The notes beneath the pieces are model-generated. The model was not told the origin of the DNA. It did no database searches and saw only the letters and a list, made by a program, of their open reading frames with translations. The position numbers and the translations under genes were made by a program. Below, in pieces: positions 26,390 to 35,286 of a stretch of 64,000 nt of DNA (position 1 is its first letter; every line of letters begins with the position of its first letter). The stretch comes from Sphingopyxis chilensis (lineage in GTDB: Bacteria > Pseudomonadota > Alphaproteobacteria > Sphingomonadales > Sphingomonadaceae): assembly GCF_035930445.1 (NCBI RefSeq), contig NZ_CP142394.1, positions 3,071,501 through 3,135,500 of the forward strand. The letters are read 5' to 3'.

Positions 26390-27778
26390 ATGACCGACTC
26401 GACCAAAACCACCGCGTCCCCGAAGCGCCGCTTCGCCTTGTGGCAAGGGGCCGCCGCGCTTTCGACGCTGGCGCTCGTCCCGCTCGCGACCGGCGCGATG
26501 GCGACCGTCGATTCGAAGACGCAGGAAGAAATCGCGCGCTTCATGGACGTCTATCTCGAAGTGAAATCGAACTATGTCGAACCGGTCGAGGATTCGAAGC
26601 TGATCGAAGGTGCGATCAACGGCATGCTCGCCAGCCTTGATCCGCATTCGGGCTATCTCGACGCGCGCGGCTTTTCGAACCTGCGCACCCAGACCGACGG
26701 CGAATATGGCGGGCTGGGCCTGTCGGTGACGATGGAGGACGGCGTCGTCAAGGTGATCGCGCCCACCGCCGACACCCCGGCCGACAAGGCGGGAATCAAG
26801 GCGGGCGATTATATCACCCACATCAACAAGGAGCTGATCTTCGGCATGACGCTCGACGAGGCTGTCGAGCAGATGCGCGGACGCCCGGGCACGCAGATCG
26901 AGGTCACCGTCGTGCGCGAGGGCCAGGATAAGCCGATCGAAATGACGCTGACGCGCGAGATCATCGACCTGAAGCCCGTGAAATGGGAAGTCAGCGGCGA
27001 CGTCGGCGTGCTCACCGTCGCCAGCTTCTCGGCCGACGCGACGGCCGACCTCAAGGCCGCGATGATGGCGGTCGAAAAATCGCTGGGCAAGAAACCGCGC
27101 GGCTGGATCCTCGACCTGCGTTCGAACCCCGGCGGGCTGCTCGACGAAGCCGTCGGGATCAGCGACCTGTTCCTCGAACGCGGCGAAATCGTGTCGCAGC
27201 GCGGCCGCAAGAAGGGCGACATCGAACGCTATTTCGCCGAGCCGGGCGACGCCGCCGGGGGCGCACCGGTCGTCGTCCTGATCGATTCGGGATCGGCCTC
27301 GGCCTCCGAGATCGTCGCGGGCGCGCTGCAGGATCAGCACCGCGCGGTCGTGATGGGCGAACGCAGCTTCGGCAAGGGATCGGTGCAAACGGTGCTGCCG
27401 CTGACCGACACCACGGCGCTTCGCCTGACCACCGCGCGTTACTACACGCCCTCGGGCCGCAGCGTGCAGGAAGGCGGGATCGACCCCGACATCCAGGTGC
27501 CCCAGCTCAGCGATCCCGATTATGCCTCGCGCCCCAAGTTCCGCGAAAGCGATCTGCGCCGCCATCTGATCAACGAGAAGAAGGTGGACGACGGCCTGAT
27601 CGAAAAGGATGAAAAGGCCGATCCGCGCTTCACTGCGACCGCGGAGGAGCTCAAGGAAAAGGGCATCGAGGATTTCCAGCTCCACTATGCGCTGCAGACG
27701 ATCGGGCGGATCGGACCGGGCACGGCGCGCATGGCGCAAGCCGGCAAAGCCGGCGCCAAGCCCGCGCGCCGCAACTAA
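26390..27778 (+). CDS. ctpA: S41 family C-terminal processing peptidase
   Basis: 462 residues: a signal or anchor near 20-42, an N-terminal helical part, a PDZ domain at about 105-185 (YGGLGLSVTMEDGVVKVIAPTADTPA...AGIKAGDYI), and the S41 core with catalytic Ser in SGSASASEIVAGA and Lys in ERSFGKGSVQTVLPL. Family members trim or degrade periplasmic proteins, often cell-wall hydrolases; proximity to the EnvC-like gene fits. 133 bases separate it from the preceding gene, leaving room for its own promoter. Confidence 0.96.
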   Translation: MTDSTKTTASPKRRFALWQGAAALSTLALVPLATGAMATVDSKTQEEIARFMDVYLEVKSNYVEPVEDSKLIEGAINGMLASLDPHSGYLDARGFSNLRTQTDGEYGGLGLSVTMEDGVVKVIAPTADTPADKAGIKAGDYITHINKELIFGMTLDEAVEQMRGRPGTQIEVTVVREGQDKPIEMTLTREIIDLKPVKWEVSGDVGVLTVASFSADATADLKAAMMAVEKSLGKKPRGWILDLRSNPGGLLDEAVGISDLFLERGEIVSQRGRKKGDIERYFAEPGDAAGGAPVVVLIDSGSASASEIVAGALQDQHRAVVMGERSFGKGSVQTVLPLTDTTALRLTTARYYTPSGRSVQEGGIDPDIQVPQLSDPDYASRPKFRESDLRRHLINEKKVDDGLIEKDEKADPRFTATAEELKEKGIEDFQLHYALQTIGRIGPGTARMAQAGKAGAKPARRN

Positions 27779-27791
27779 GGGCGTTTCGGAC

Positions 27792-28274
27792 ATGCGGAAA
27801 TCGCGCCTCGCCGCGCCCCTCGCCGCGTTCGCGGCGCCGCTCTTGCTCTATGGCGGTGCGCTCGTGTCGCAATATGGCTTTGGCCTCCACCCGTGCGAGA
27901 TGTGTTATTGGCAGCGCTGGCCGCACCAGGCGGCGATCCTGCTCGCGCTGCTTGCACTGTTGCTGCGCCGAAACGACAAGGCGATGCGCGCGCTAACGCT
28001 GCTCGCCGCGGTCGCTATTGCCATCAGCGGGGCGATCGGCGTCTTTCACGCCGGGGTCGAATATGGATTCTGGGAAGGCATCACGACCTGTGCGACCGGT
28101 GGCGCCGGCCCCGTCACGCTCGATTCGATCATGAACGCGCCGCTGATCCGCTGCGATGCGGTGCAATGGTCGCTGTTCGGCATTTCGCTTGCGGGTTTCA
28201 ACGCGATCTTCTCGTTCGCCGCCGCCGCGCTCGTCTTGACGTTGCTGCGCCGGGGGCGCACATCGGCGGCATGA
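27792..28274 (+). CDS. dsbB: Disulfide bond formation protein B
   Basis: 160 residues, four membrane helices. The redox-active pair CEMC (Cys35/Cys38) is in the first periplasmic loop context HPCEMCYWQRWPHQ, and the second pair is TTC...IRC in the later loop. It passes electrons from DsbA to ubiquinone. No dsbA is adjacent. It lies 13 bases after ctpA and overlaps coq7 by four bases, so it links disulfide formation with the quinone pathway in one transcript. Confidence 0.9.
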   Translation: MRKSRLAAPLAAFAAPLLLYGGALVSQYGFGLHPCEMCYWQRWPHQAAILLALLALLLRRNDKAMRALTLLAAVAIAISGAIGVFHAGVEYGFWEGITTCATGGAGPVTLDSIMNAPLIRCDAVQWSLFGISLAGFNAIFSFAAAALVLTLLRRGRTSAA

Positions 28275-28786
28275 CGAATGAACGCACCGCATCGATGATC
28301 CGCGTCGACCAGGCGGGCGAATATGGCGCAACGCGCATCTATGCCGGCCAGCTCGCGGTGATGGGCGACCGCCACCCGATGGCGCGCGAGATCGCGCACA
28401 TGGCCGAGCAGGAAGAGCGGCACCGCAAATATTTCGACACGATGATCGCGCGGCGCGGCGTGCGCCCGACCGCGCTCCAGCCGATCTGGAACGTCGCGGG
28501 TTTCGCGCTGGGCGCGGTGACCGCCGCTATGGGTCCGAAGGCGGCCATGGCGTGCACCGCCGCGGTCGAGACCGAGATCGACCGGCATTACCAGCAACAA
28601 CTCGCAGAATTGGGCGACAGCGACCCCGAACTCAGCGCCGCGGTCGAGGATTTTCGCGCCGAGGAGCTTGAGCATAAGGAAGCCGCACTGGCGGCGGGCG
28701 CCGAAAGCGCCCCCGGCTACCCGATCCTCAGCCTTGCCATTCGCGCCGGTTGCCGTGCAGCCATCGCGCTGTCGAAACGTATCTGA
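28271..28786 (+). CDS. coq7: Demethoxyubiquinone hydroxylase (Coq7 family)
   Basis: 171 residues with the diiron four-helix-bundle motifs: VDQAGEYGATRIYAGQ, MAEQEERHRKYFD, VETEIDRHYQQQL and FRAEELEHKEAAL, giving the Glu/ExxH ligands. It hydroxylates ring position 6 in ubiquinone synthesis. Start overlaps the dsbB stop (ATGA). Confidence 0.95.
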   Translation: MTNERTASMIRVDQAGEYGATRIYAGQLAVMGDRHPMAREIAHMAEQEERHRKYFDTMIARRGVRPTALQPIWNVAGFALGAVTAAMGPKAAMACTAAVETEIDRHYQQQLAELGDSDPELSAAVEDFRAEELEHKEAALAAGAESAPGYPILSLAIRAGCRAAIALSKRI

Positions 28787-28865
28787 TAGAATAACCGCCA
28801 GCGCCGTTCATAACGGATGCAGGTAGCGGCTGTCATGCCGCCCGAAACGACAAAGGAAGATCGAG

Positions 28866-29471
28866 ATGACCCGCCTCCCCCTGTTCGCGCTGATCCTCGC
28901 CGGCAGCGCCGCCGCCATGCCCGCCGTGGGCCAGGAGGCCACGGTCGAGGCCGAGAAGATCAATCAGGTCATCGTTTACGGCGACGACAAGTGCGAACAA
29001 TCGAGCCCCGACGAAATCGTCGTGTGTAACCGCCTGCCCGAAACCGAACGCTATCGCGTACCGCCGATGCTGCGCGGCAACCCGCTCGATCCCCGCAACG
29101 AGGCGTGGGCGAACAAGGTCGTCGCGCTCGAACGCGTCGGCCGCTTCGGCACCGACAGCTGCTCGCCGACCGGCCTCGGCGGCTTCACCGGCTGCACGCA
29201 GGCGCTGCTCGCGGGCGCACGCGCCGAAGAAAAGGCGGCCGACAAGACCGATTGGCAGGCGATGATCGCCGACGAGCGCGCCAAGCGCCTCGCGGGGATC
29301 GACGCCGCGGCCGAAGAGGTCGAAGCTGCGGTCGTCGCCGAGGAGCGCGCGCTCGCCGAGCGGCAGAAGGCGGCCGCGGAACTCGAACGACAGGCCAATG
29401 GCGAGGGCCCCGCCCCGGCCGCGCCCGATGAAGCCGATGCGGAGCCGCTGCCGGTCCCGCCGCAACCTTGA
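28866..29471 (+). CDS. Exported protein of unknown function
   Basis: 201 residues with a signal peptide (MTRLPLFALILAGSAAA, cleavage near VGQ). The mature N-terminus holds VIVYGDDKCEQSS and DEIVVCNRLPETERYR, and a second cysteine pair follows (TDSCSP, GCTQAL). Residues 120-180 are charged Ala/Glu-rich helix, then a Pro-rich tail. I recognise similar proteins only as unannotated sphingomonad genes. Ribosome site AAGGAAGA; no operon partner is obvious, 79 bases after coq7. Confidence 0.7.
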   Translation: MTRLPLFALILAGSAAAMPAVGQEATVEAEKINQVIVYGDDKCEQSSPDEIVVCNRLPETERYRVPPMLRGNPLDPRNEAWANKVVALERVGRFGTDSCSPTGLGGFTGCTQALLAGARAEEKAADKTDWQAMIADERAKRLAGIDAAAEEVEAAVVAEERALAERQKAAAELERQANGEGPAPAAPDEADAEPLPVPPQP

Positions 29472-29680
29472 TCGCGAGCCGCTGAAACCCCTGCGCGCCG
29501 GTCCGCCGGCGGCCCATATTGCCAATATTGCAGCTTTTTTTGCGATCCGCCGCGATTTGGTTGCGAATCCGCGCCGAATCGAGTGCAAAAATTAACGAAT
29601 CGCTGGCAAGCTGTCTTGACTTGGGAATTTTTGGGGCAAATCGTGCGGTTCTGGGAATCGCCAGCCTAGGGGGCTGTAAT

Positions 29681-30079
29681 ATGGCATCAACATTCGGACC
29701 GCGCCTGTGGAGGCGCACGGCAGTCAGCGTGCCACCGGCACGCAGCCTCGGTCGCCGAATGACGTGGCATGCCGCCACCGCCCTCCTCGCCTTCGCTGCG
29801 CTGCAGATCTGGCTCGTCATGAGCGTGGTCGCCGCCGGGGCGCCGTCCGCCTTCATCGTCGTCGCGCTGATCATCCTGCTCGCGCTCGCGCTTCCGGTCG
29901 CGCGATCGACCGAACGGCACTGGTATCATCTGAGCCGCCAGGCGCTCGCAAGCTGGGGCCTTCACGCGCGCTTCCGCCGCGACGTTCGCCGCTTGTGGTT
30001 CGCCGCGCTGACTTTGCCCTTCCTGTGGATCAGCGGCGCGATCGCCGCGACCGACGCGATCGCCGCGATCACCGGCTAA
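29681..30079 (+). CDS. Small membrane protein of unknown function
   Basis: 132 residues from the ATG behind AGGGGG. Basic N-terminus, then two close hydrophobic helices at about 29-48 and 52-70, a basic soluble stretch (RSTERHWYHLSRQALASWG), and a C-terminal helix (FAALTLPFLWISGAIAATDA). No family recognised. The 209-base gap before it is the most AT-rich of this region and contains TTGACT at 29616, a possible -35 element, without a convincing -10. Confidence 0.6.
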   Translation: MASTFGPRLWRRTAVSVPPARSLGRRMTWHAATALLAFAALQIWLVMSVVAAGAPSAFIVVALIILLALALPVARSTERHWYHLSRQALASWGLHARFRRDVRRLWFAALTLPFLWISGAIAATDAIAAITG

Positions 30080-30130
30080 TCGCCCGCAGCCAGGTTTGAC
30101 GCTGGCCCGCCTGCCGTATAGGGCGCGGCA

Positions 30131-31474
30131 ATGCTGACCGTTTCCGAAGCCCTCGATCGCGCGCAGATGCTGTGCGACGCCGCGACCAAAGCCGGCGCCG
30201 ATGCCGCCGACGCGCTCTATTATTGCAACGCCGCGACCTCGGTTTCTATGCGTCTCGGCACGCTCGAAGATGTCGAGCGGTCGGAGGGGCAGGATATTTC
30301 GCTGCGCGTCTTCGTCGGGCAGCGTAGCGCGAGCGTGTCGACCGCCGACATGGACGCGGACGAGCTGGCGAAGCTCGTCACCCGCTGCGTCGCGATGGCG
30401 CGCGAAGCGCCCGAGGACCCCTATGCGGGCCTCGCGCCCGAAGAACTTCTCTTCAAGGGCCCAATCCCCGATCTCGACCTTGACGACGGCAGCGAAGCCG
30501 ACCCGCAATCCTTGCGCGAAGCCGCGCTCGCGGTCGAAGAAGCCGCGCGCGCGGTCGCCGGAGTCACGAATAGCGAAGGCGGCTCCGCGAGCCACAGCCG
30601 CACGCGCTTCGCGCTCGCGACGAGCCACGGCTTTGCCGGCGGCTATGGAGCGAGCGGGCACAGCCTGTCGGCGAGCGTCATCGCGGGCGAAGGCGCCGCG
30701 ATGCAACGCGATTACGGCTGGCATAGCGCGCATCATCTGGCCGACCTTGAAAGCGTCGCCGACATCGGGACCCGCGCCGGCACCCGCGCCGTTGCGCGAC
30801 TGAACCCCGGCAAGGCGCCCGTCGGCAAGCTGCCGGTCATCCTCGATCCCCGGATCAGCAGCAGCATCGTCAGCCATCTGCTCGGCGCGATCGCCGGTCC
30901 GGCGATCGCGCGCGGGACGAGCTTCCTGCTCGGCAAGGAAGAGCGGATGTTGTTCGACAGCGGCATCGTCATCCGCGACGAGCCGCACCGACCGCGCGGG
31001 CTGCGCAGCCGCGCCTTTGACGGCGAAGGCCTGCCCACCGCAGCACGCGACATCGTCGCGGACGGCAAAATCACGGGCTGGCTGCTCGACACCGCGTCGG
31101 CGAAGCAACTCGGCCTGGCGCCGACCGGCCATGCGAGCCGCGGCGGCGGTGCATCGGGGGTCGGCGCTAGCAATCTCCACCTTGCACCCGGCAGCGTGAC
31201 CCCGGCAGCGCTGATGGAAGATATCGCCGAGGGCGTCTATATCACCGAACTGATCGGCCAGGGCGTCAACCCGGTGACCGGCGATTACAGCCGCGGGGCG
31301 TCGGGCTTCCTGATCCGCGAGGGGCAGATCGCGGGGCCGATCGCCGAATTCACGATCGCGGGCAATCTGATCGACATGTTCGCCGCGCTGATCCCCGCGA
31401 ACGACCTCGAGTTCCGCCACGGCACCAATGCGCCGACGCTGCGCATCGACGGCATGACCGTCGCGAGCAGCTAA
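30131..31474 (+). CDS. pmbA: TldD/PmbA family protein (metalloprotease subunit E)
   Basis: 447 residues. Recognised by the family's C-terminal domain: EEGVYI-like AEGVYITELIGQGVNPVTGD, YSRGASGFLIREGQIAGP, EFTIAGNL, and ASNLHLAPG. It lacks the HExxxH zinc site of TldD, as expected for PmbA/TldE. With TldD it forms a heterodimeric protease that cleaves small peptides (microcin maturation, CcdA degradation in E. coli). tldD is not in this window. It is 13 bases upstream of the phosphatase gene and probably co-transcribed. Confidence 0.94.
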   Translation: MLTVSEALDRAQMLCDAATKAGADAADALYYCNAATSVSMRLGTLEDVERSEGQDISLRVFVGQRSASVSTADMDADELAKLVTRCVAMAREAPEDPYAGLAPEELLFKGPIPDLDLDDGSEADPQSLREAALAVEEAARAVAGVTNSEGGSASHSRTRFALATSHGFAGGYGASGHSLSASVIAGEGAAMQRDYGWHSAHHLADLESVADIGTRAGTRAVARLNPGKAPVGKLPVILDPRISSSIVSHLLGAIAGPAIARGTSFLLGKEERMLFDSGIVIRDEPHRPRGLRSRAFDGEGLPTAARDIVADGKITGWLLDTASAKQLGLAPTGHASRGGGASGVGASNLHLAPGSVTPAALMEDIAEGVYITELIGQGVNPVTGDYSRGASGFLIREGQIAGPIAEFTIAGNLIDMFAALIPANDLEFRHGTNAPTLRIDGMTVASS

Positions 31475-31487
31475 GGACCGTCAGCCG

Positions 31488-32279
31488 ATGCCCGCGCGCA
31501 ACCTCGAAGCGATGATCGCCGCGACCCGCGAGGTTGGCGACATGGCGATGGCGCGCTGGCGCGGCGAGGGCAAGGCGGTCGACGTGTGGCACAAATCGCA
31601 CGACAATCCCGTGAGCGACGTCGACCTGGCGGTCGACGCGCGGCTGAAGGCGGTGCTCGGCGCCATGGTGCCCGAGGCAGGGTGGCTGTCCGAGGAGACG
31701 GCCGACAATGAAGACCGGCTGGCGTGCCGCGCGATGTGGTGCGTCGATCCGATCGACGGCACGCGCGATTTCATCCGTGGCCGCCCCGGCTGGTGCGTGT
31801 CGGTCGCGCTGGTGGTCGATGGGGCGCCCGAACTCGGGGTGCTCTACGCCCCCGCGCTCGACGAGCTGTGGGTCGCGCAAAAGGGCAAGGGCGCGACATT
31901 GAACGGCGAAACGCTGCGCGCCAGCCGCCGCATGATCTTCGACGGGTCGCGCGTTCCCGCCGACAGCCTGCCCAGGATCGACCGCGACCTGATCATGGTG
32001 ACCAAGCCGAACAGCATTGCGCTCCGCATGGCGCTCGTCGCCGACGACCGTGCCGACCTCGTCGCGACCTTGCGCTGGGGATTCGAGTGGGATGTCGCCG
32101 CCGCGGCACTGATCGCGGCCGAGGCGGGCGCGGCCGTCACCGATGCCTTCGGCGAGACGCTGAGGTTCAACACCCCGCGCGCGCAGGCCTTTGGCGTCAT
32201 CGCCTGCGCTCCCGGGATTCATCGGGCGGTCGTCTCCCGCTTGAACGATCGCGCGGTCGCGCTTACATCCCCTTCGTGA
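31488..32279 (+). CDS. Inositol monophosphatase family phosphatase (CysQ/HisN-like)
   Basis: 263 residues. Metal-site motifs: WLSEETADNEDR (GEE-type), VDPIDGTRDFIRGRPGW (DPIDGT) and the C-terminal WDVAAAALIAAEAG. These fit 3'(2'),5'-bisphosphate nucleotidases and histidinol-phosphate phosphatases of this superfamily; I cannot separate the two from sequence. Cytoplasmic, Mg-dependent, lithium-sensitive as a family. Confidence 0.9.
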   Translation: MPARNLEAMIAATREVGDMAMARWRGEGKAVDVWHKSHDNPVSDVDLAVDARLKAVLGAMVPEAGWLSEETADNEDRLACRAMWCVDPIDGTRDFIRGRPGWCVSVALVVDGAPELGVLYAPALDELWVAQKGKGATLNGETLRASRRMIFDGSRVPADSLPRIDRDLIMVTKPNSIALRMALVADDRADLVATLRWGFEWDVAAAALIAAEAGAAVTDAFGETLRFNTPRAQAFGVIACAPGIHRAVVSRLNDRAVALTSPS

Positions 32280-32480
32280 TCGCATCTTCGGACAAGCCAT
32301 TCACCGCAGTCTGCTTGACTTTCGGGGCGACTCACCCTAACTGCGCGAACATTCCGACAGCCTGACCGGACGGCGAAGCGTCTTCGTGCGCATCGTGGTC
32401 CGTTTTTTGCGTTGGAAATTCAGACGCTTTGAGATGGGGCCGATTGCCAGCGCGCCCTGTGGAGCAGGAGAAAGTTACCA

Positions 32481-32849
32481 ATGGCACGTATCGCGGGCGT
32501 CAACCTGCCCACCAACAAGCGCGTGATCATCGCGCTCACCTATATCCACGGCATCGGTCGCAAGACCGCCGTCGACATCGCCGACAAGCTGGGCATCGAC
32601 CACAGCCGCCGCGTTCAGGACCTGTCGGACGCCGAAGTCCTGCAGATCCGCGAAACGCTGGACGCCGACCACACGGTCGAGGGCGACCTTCGCCGCAACA
32701 CGGCGATGAACATCAAACGCCTGATGGACCTCGCCTGCTATCGCGGCCTGCGTCATCGCAAGGGCCTTCCCGTCCGCGGCCAGCGCACGCACACCAATGC
32801 GCGCACCCGCAAGGGCAAGGCAAAGCCGATCGCCGGCAAGAAGAAGTAA
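32481..32849 (+). CDS. rpsM: 30S ribosomal protein S13
   Basis: 122 residues beginning [15 protein letters not shown], with [10 protein letters not shown], the S13 signature [20 protein letters not shown] and a basic tail ([10 protein letters not shown]). It contacts the head of the small subunit and the P-site tRNA. First gene of the rpsM-rpsK-rpoA-rplQ group; adk, secY and rpmJ, which normally precede it, are absent, and a 201-base gap upstream presumably contains the promoter. Confidence 0.98.
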   Translation: MARIAGVNLPTNKRVIIALTYIHGIGRKTAVDIADKLGIDHSRRVQDLSDAEVLQIRETLDADHTVEGDLRRNTAMNIKRLMDLACYRGLRHRKGLPVRGQRTHTNARTRKGKAKPIAGKKK

Positions 32850-32948
32850 GGTCGAGCGCGCCCCCGCGGCGCGCTTCCTTGCTTTCCCTGCCGGACAGCG
32901 GCGATCCGTCCGCCACCGGCCATTCAGGATTTAGGTTAGGATTTCATC

Positions 32949-33338
32949 ATGGCTCGTGAACCGCAGCGCCTTCGTCGGCGCGAACGCAAAAACATCTCGT
33001 CGGGCGTCGCCCACGTCAACGCGACCTTCAACAACACGATGATCACCATCACCGACGCGCAGGGCAATGCGATTGCCTGGTCGAGCGCCGGCATGATGGG
33101 CTTCAAGGGTAGCCGCAAATCGACTCCCTATGCGGCGCAAGTCTGCGCCGAAGACGCGGGCAAGAAGGCCGCTGAACATGGCGTCCGCACGCTCGAAGTC
33201 GAAGTCAAGGGACCGGGTGCCGGCCGTGAATCGGCGCTCCGCGCGCTGCAGGCTGTGGGCTTTCACATCACGTCGATCCGCGACGTGACGCCGATCCCGC
33301 ACAATGGCGTCCGCCCGGCCAAGCGCCGCCGCGTCTGA
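32949..33338 (+). CDS. rpsK: 30S ribosomal protein S11
   Basis: 129 residues. [33 protein letters not shown] and the signature [15 protein letters not shown], with [20 protein letters not shown] at the end. Platform protein of the 30S subunit. 99 bases after rpsM, AGGTTAGGA ribosome site. Confidence 0.98.
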   Translation: MAREPQRLRRRERKNISSGVAHVNATFNNTMITITDAQGNAIAWSSAGMMGFKGSRKSTPYAAQVCAEDAGKKAAEHGVRTLEVEVKGPGAGRESALRALQAVGFHITSIRDVTPIPHNGVRPAKRRRV

Positions 33339-33438
33339 CGTCTTTCGGGCACGCTCCGCCGGAGCGTCGCCCGTACAAAAATCCTCGCTGGACAGGTGGT
33401 CGACCCCCGCCCGTCCCGCCCAAAGCAAAGGGAAATCC

Positions 33439-34497
33439 ATGACTGTCAATATCCGGAACTGGCAGGAATTGAAGAAGCCCAGCAACCTGGAAATCAAGGC
33501 TGGCAGCGACGGCAAGCGCAAGGCGACCTTCGTCGCCGAACCGCTCGAGCGCGGTTTCGGCCTGACGCTCGGCAACGCGCTGCGTCGCGTGCTGCTCTCG
33601 TCGCTCCAGGGTGCGGCCATCACGTCGATCAAGATCGAGAATGTGCTCCACGAATTCTCGAGCCTGGCCGGCGTGCGTGAAGACGTCACCGACATCGTCC
33701 TCAACGTGAAGCAGATCGCGCTCAAGATGGAAGGCGAAGGCCCGAAGCGGCTTCAGCTTTCGGCGACCGGTCCCGCGACCGTCAAGGCCGGCGACATCAT
33801 GGTGTCGGGCGACATCAAGGTGATGAACCCGAACCACGTCATCTGCCACCTCGACGACGGTGCGACGCTGAACATGGAACTCGTTGCCGACACCGGCAAG
33901 GGTTACGTCCCCGCGACCGCCAACCGTCCGGTCGATGCGCCGATCGGCCTGATCCCGGTCGACTCGCTCTACTCGCCGGTGCGCCAGGTCGCCTACAAGG
34001 TCGACAATGCCCGCATCGGCCAGGAACTGGACTATGACAAGCTGAACCTGACCGTCGAAACCGACGGCACGATCACCCCGGAAGACGCCGTCGCTTACGC
34101 CGCGCGCATCCTCCAGGACCAGCTCCAGGTCTTCGTCCACTTCGAAGAAGCGATGAACGACAGCGGCCTCATCGGCATGGCGGCGTCGCCGACCACCGCC
34201 GACGAGTCGGACGTCAACCAGCTCAACCGCTTCCTTCTCAAGAAGGTCGACGAGCTCGAACTGTCGGTCCGTTCGGCCAACTGCCTCAAGAACGACAACA
34301 TCATCTATATCGGTGACCTCGTTCAGAAGACCGAAGCCGAAATGCTGCGCACGCCGAACTTCGGCCGCAAGTCCTTGAACGAAATCAAGGAAGTGCTGTC
34401 GTCGATGGGTCTGCGCCTCGGCATGGACATCCCCGGCTGGCCGCCGGAGAACATCGAAGAAATGGCCAAGAAGCTCGAACAGGAACTTCTCGGCTGA
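33439..34497 (+). CDS. rpoA: RNA polymerase subunit alpha
   Basis: 352 residues starting [15 protein letters not shown] after AAAGGGA. N-terminal dimerisation domain with [20 protein letters not shown], linker at about 240-255, and the C-terminal domain with [16 protein letters not shown] and [17 protein letters not shown] that contacts UP elements and activators. Slightly longer N-terminal linker than in E. coli, usual for alphaproteobacteria. Confidence 0.99.
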   Translation: MTVNIRNWQELKKPSNLEIKAGSDGKRKATFVAEPLERGFGLTLGNALRRVLLSSLQGAAITSIKIENVLHEFSSLAGVREDVTDIVLNVKQIALKMEGEGPKRLQLSATGPATVKAGDIMVSGDIKVMNPNHVICHLDDGATLNMELVADTGKGYVPATANRPVDAPIGLIPVDSLYSPVRQVAYKVDNARIGQELDYDKLNLTVETDGTITPEDAVAYAARILQDQLQVFVHFEEAMNDSGLIGMAASPTTADESDVNQLNRFLLKKVDELELSVRSANCLKNDNIIYIGDLVQKTEAEMLRTPNFGRKSLNEIKEVLSSMGLRLGMDIPGWPPENIEEMAKKLEQELLG

Positions 34498-34503
34498 TTT
34501 TGC

Positions 34504-34523
34504 GCCCCGGCTTCGGCCGGGGC
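34504..34523. other. TTCG-capped hairpin in the rpoA-rplQ spacer
   Basis: GCCCCGGC-TTCG-GCCGGGGC, perfect 8-base arms with a very stable UUCG tetraloop in RNA. There is no T-run, so it is unlikely to be a full terminator; it may limit read-through, protect rpoA mRNA from decay, or be a REP-like repeat copy. Confidence 0.7.
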
Positions 34524-34605
34524 CAACAACGGGAAGGGGTCGGCCCGCAATCGACCTGGCTTGGGGTACCTCACACGGCCCCTCTGACAAACAAAGGAAT
34601 GGATT

Positions 34606-35028
34606 ATGCGTCATAAATCGGGTGGCCGGAAGCTGCAGCGCACGAGCGCGCACCGCACGGCCCTGTTCCGCAATATGTCGGCTTCGCTCATCAAGCATGA
34701 GCAGATCACGACGACCGTCGCCAAGGCGAAGGAACTGCGTCCCTATATCGAAAAGCTGGTCACGCTCGCCAAGCGCGGAGGCCTTGCCAACCGCCGCCTC
34801 GCGAACAGCCGCCTGCTCGACGACACGCAGCTCAAGAAGCTCTTCGACGTGCTGGCCGAACGCTACAAGGACCGCAACGGCGGCTACACCCGCGTGATCA
34901 AGGCCGGCATCCGCGCCTCGGACGCGGCGCCGATGGCCGTCATCGAATTCGTCGACCGCGACGTCGACGCCAAGGGCCAGGATTCGGGTCCTGTGGAACA
35001 ATATGACGAGGACATGGCCGAAGCCTGA
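34606..35028 (+). CDS. rplQ: 50S ribosomal protein L17
   Basis: 140 residues. [20 protein letters not shown] and [31 protein letters not shown] (family signature region, positions 20-50) are diagnostic; the C-terminal 20 residues are acidic and variable. Binds near the exit tunnel. Last gene of the group, with a terminator 25 bases downstream. Confidence 0.98.
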   Translation: MRHKSGGRKLQRTSAHRTALFRNMSASLIKHEQITTTVAKAKELRPYIEKLVTLAKRGGLANRRLANSRLLDDTQLKKLFDVLAERYKDRNGGYTRVIKAGIRASDAAPMAVIEFVDRDVDAKGQDSGPVEQYDEDMAEA

Positions 35029-35052
35029 GCTTCGCCTCTTCGTTAATAGATC

Positions 35053-35087
35053 AAGGGCGGCGTCCGATGGGACGGCCGCCCTTTTTC
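35053..35087 (+). terminator. Rho-independent terminator after rplQ
   Basis: Arms AAGGGCGGCGTCC and GGACGGCCGCCCTT pair with one bulged base around GATG, followed by TTTTCTT. Confidence 0.92.
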
Positions 35088-35124
35088 TTGCAGCAGGCTG
35101 CTTTGGGCGGTCATTCGCTTATTT

Positions 35125-35195
35125 CGTCATGCCGGATTTGATCCGGGATCCATTCCTCCCACTCCGCATGGACCCCGGATAAAGACCGCGTGACC
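35125..35195. repeat. Palindromic intergenic repeat
   Basis: Arms ATCCGGGATCCA (35141-35152) and TGGACCCCGGAT (35169-35180) pair with one mismatch, opening with CGTCATGCCGGATTTG. This 'GTCATGCCGGA..GATCCGG' type is common between genes in sphingomonads. A fragment of a related sequence (CCGGGGTCAAGTCCGGGTCA) lies after gshA at 38718. Confidence 0.65.
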
Positions 35196-35286
35196 AATCC
35201 GACAAACTGTCCCGCGACCGGACAGAATCGACGCCAGCGCGCTCATTTTAACCCGATATTAGCTATCCCGCCTCCATAGCGGCGCC

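Noticed and set aside
33268..35001. 577-codon minus-strand frame
   Set aside because: Antisense to rpoA and rplQ, which are certain.
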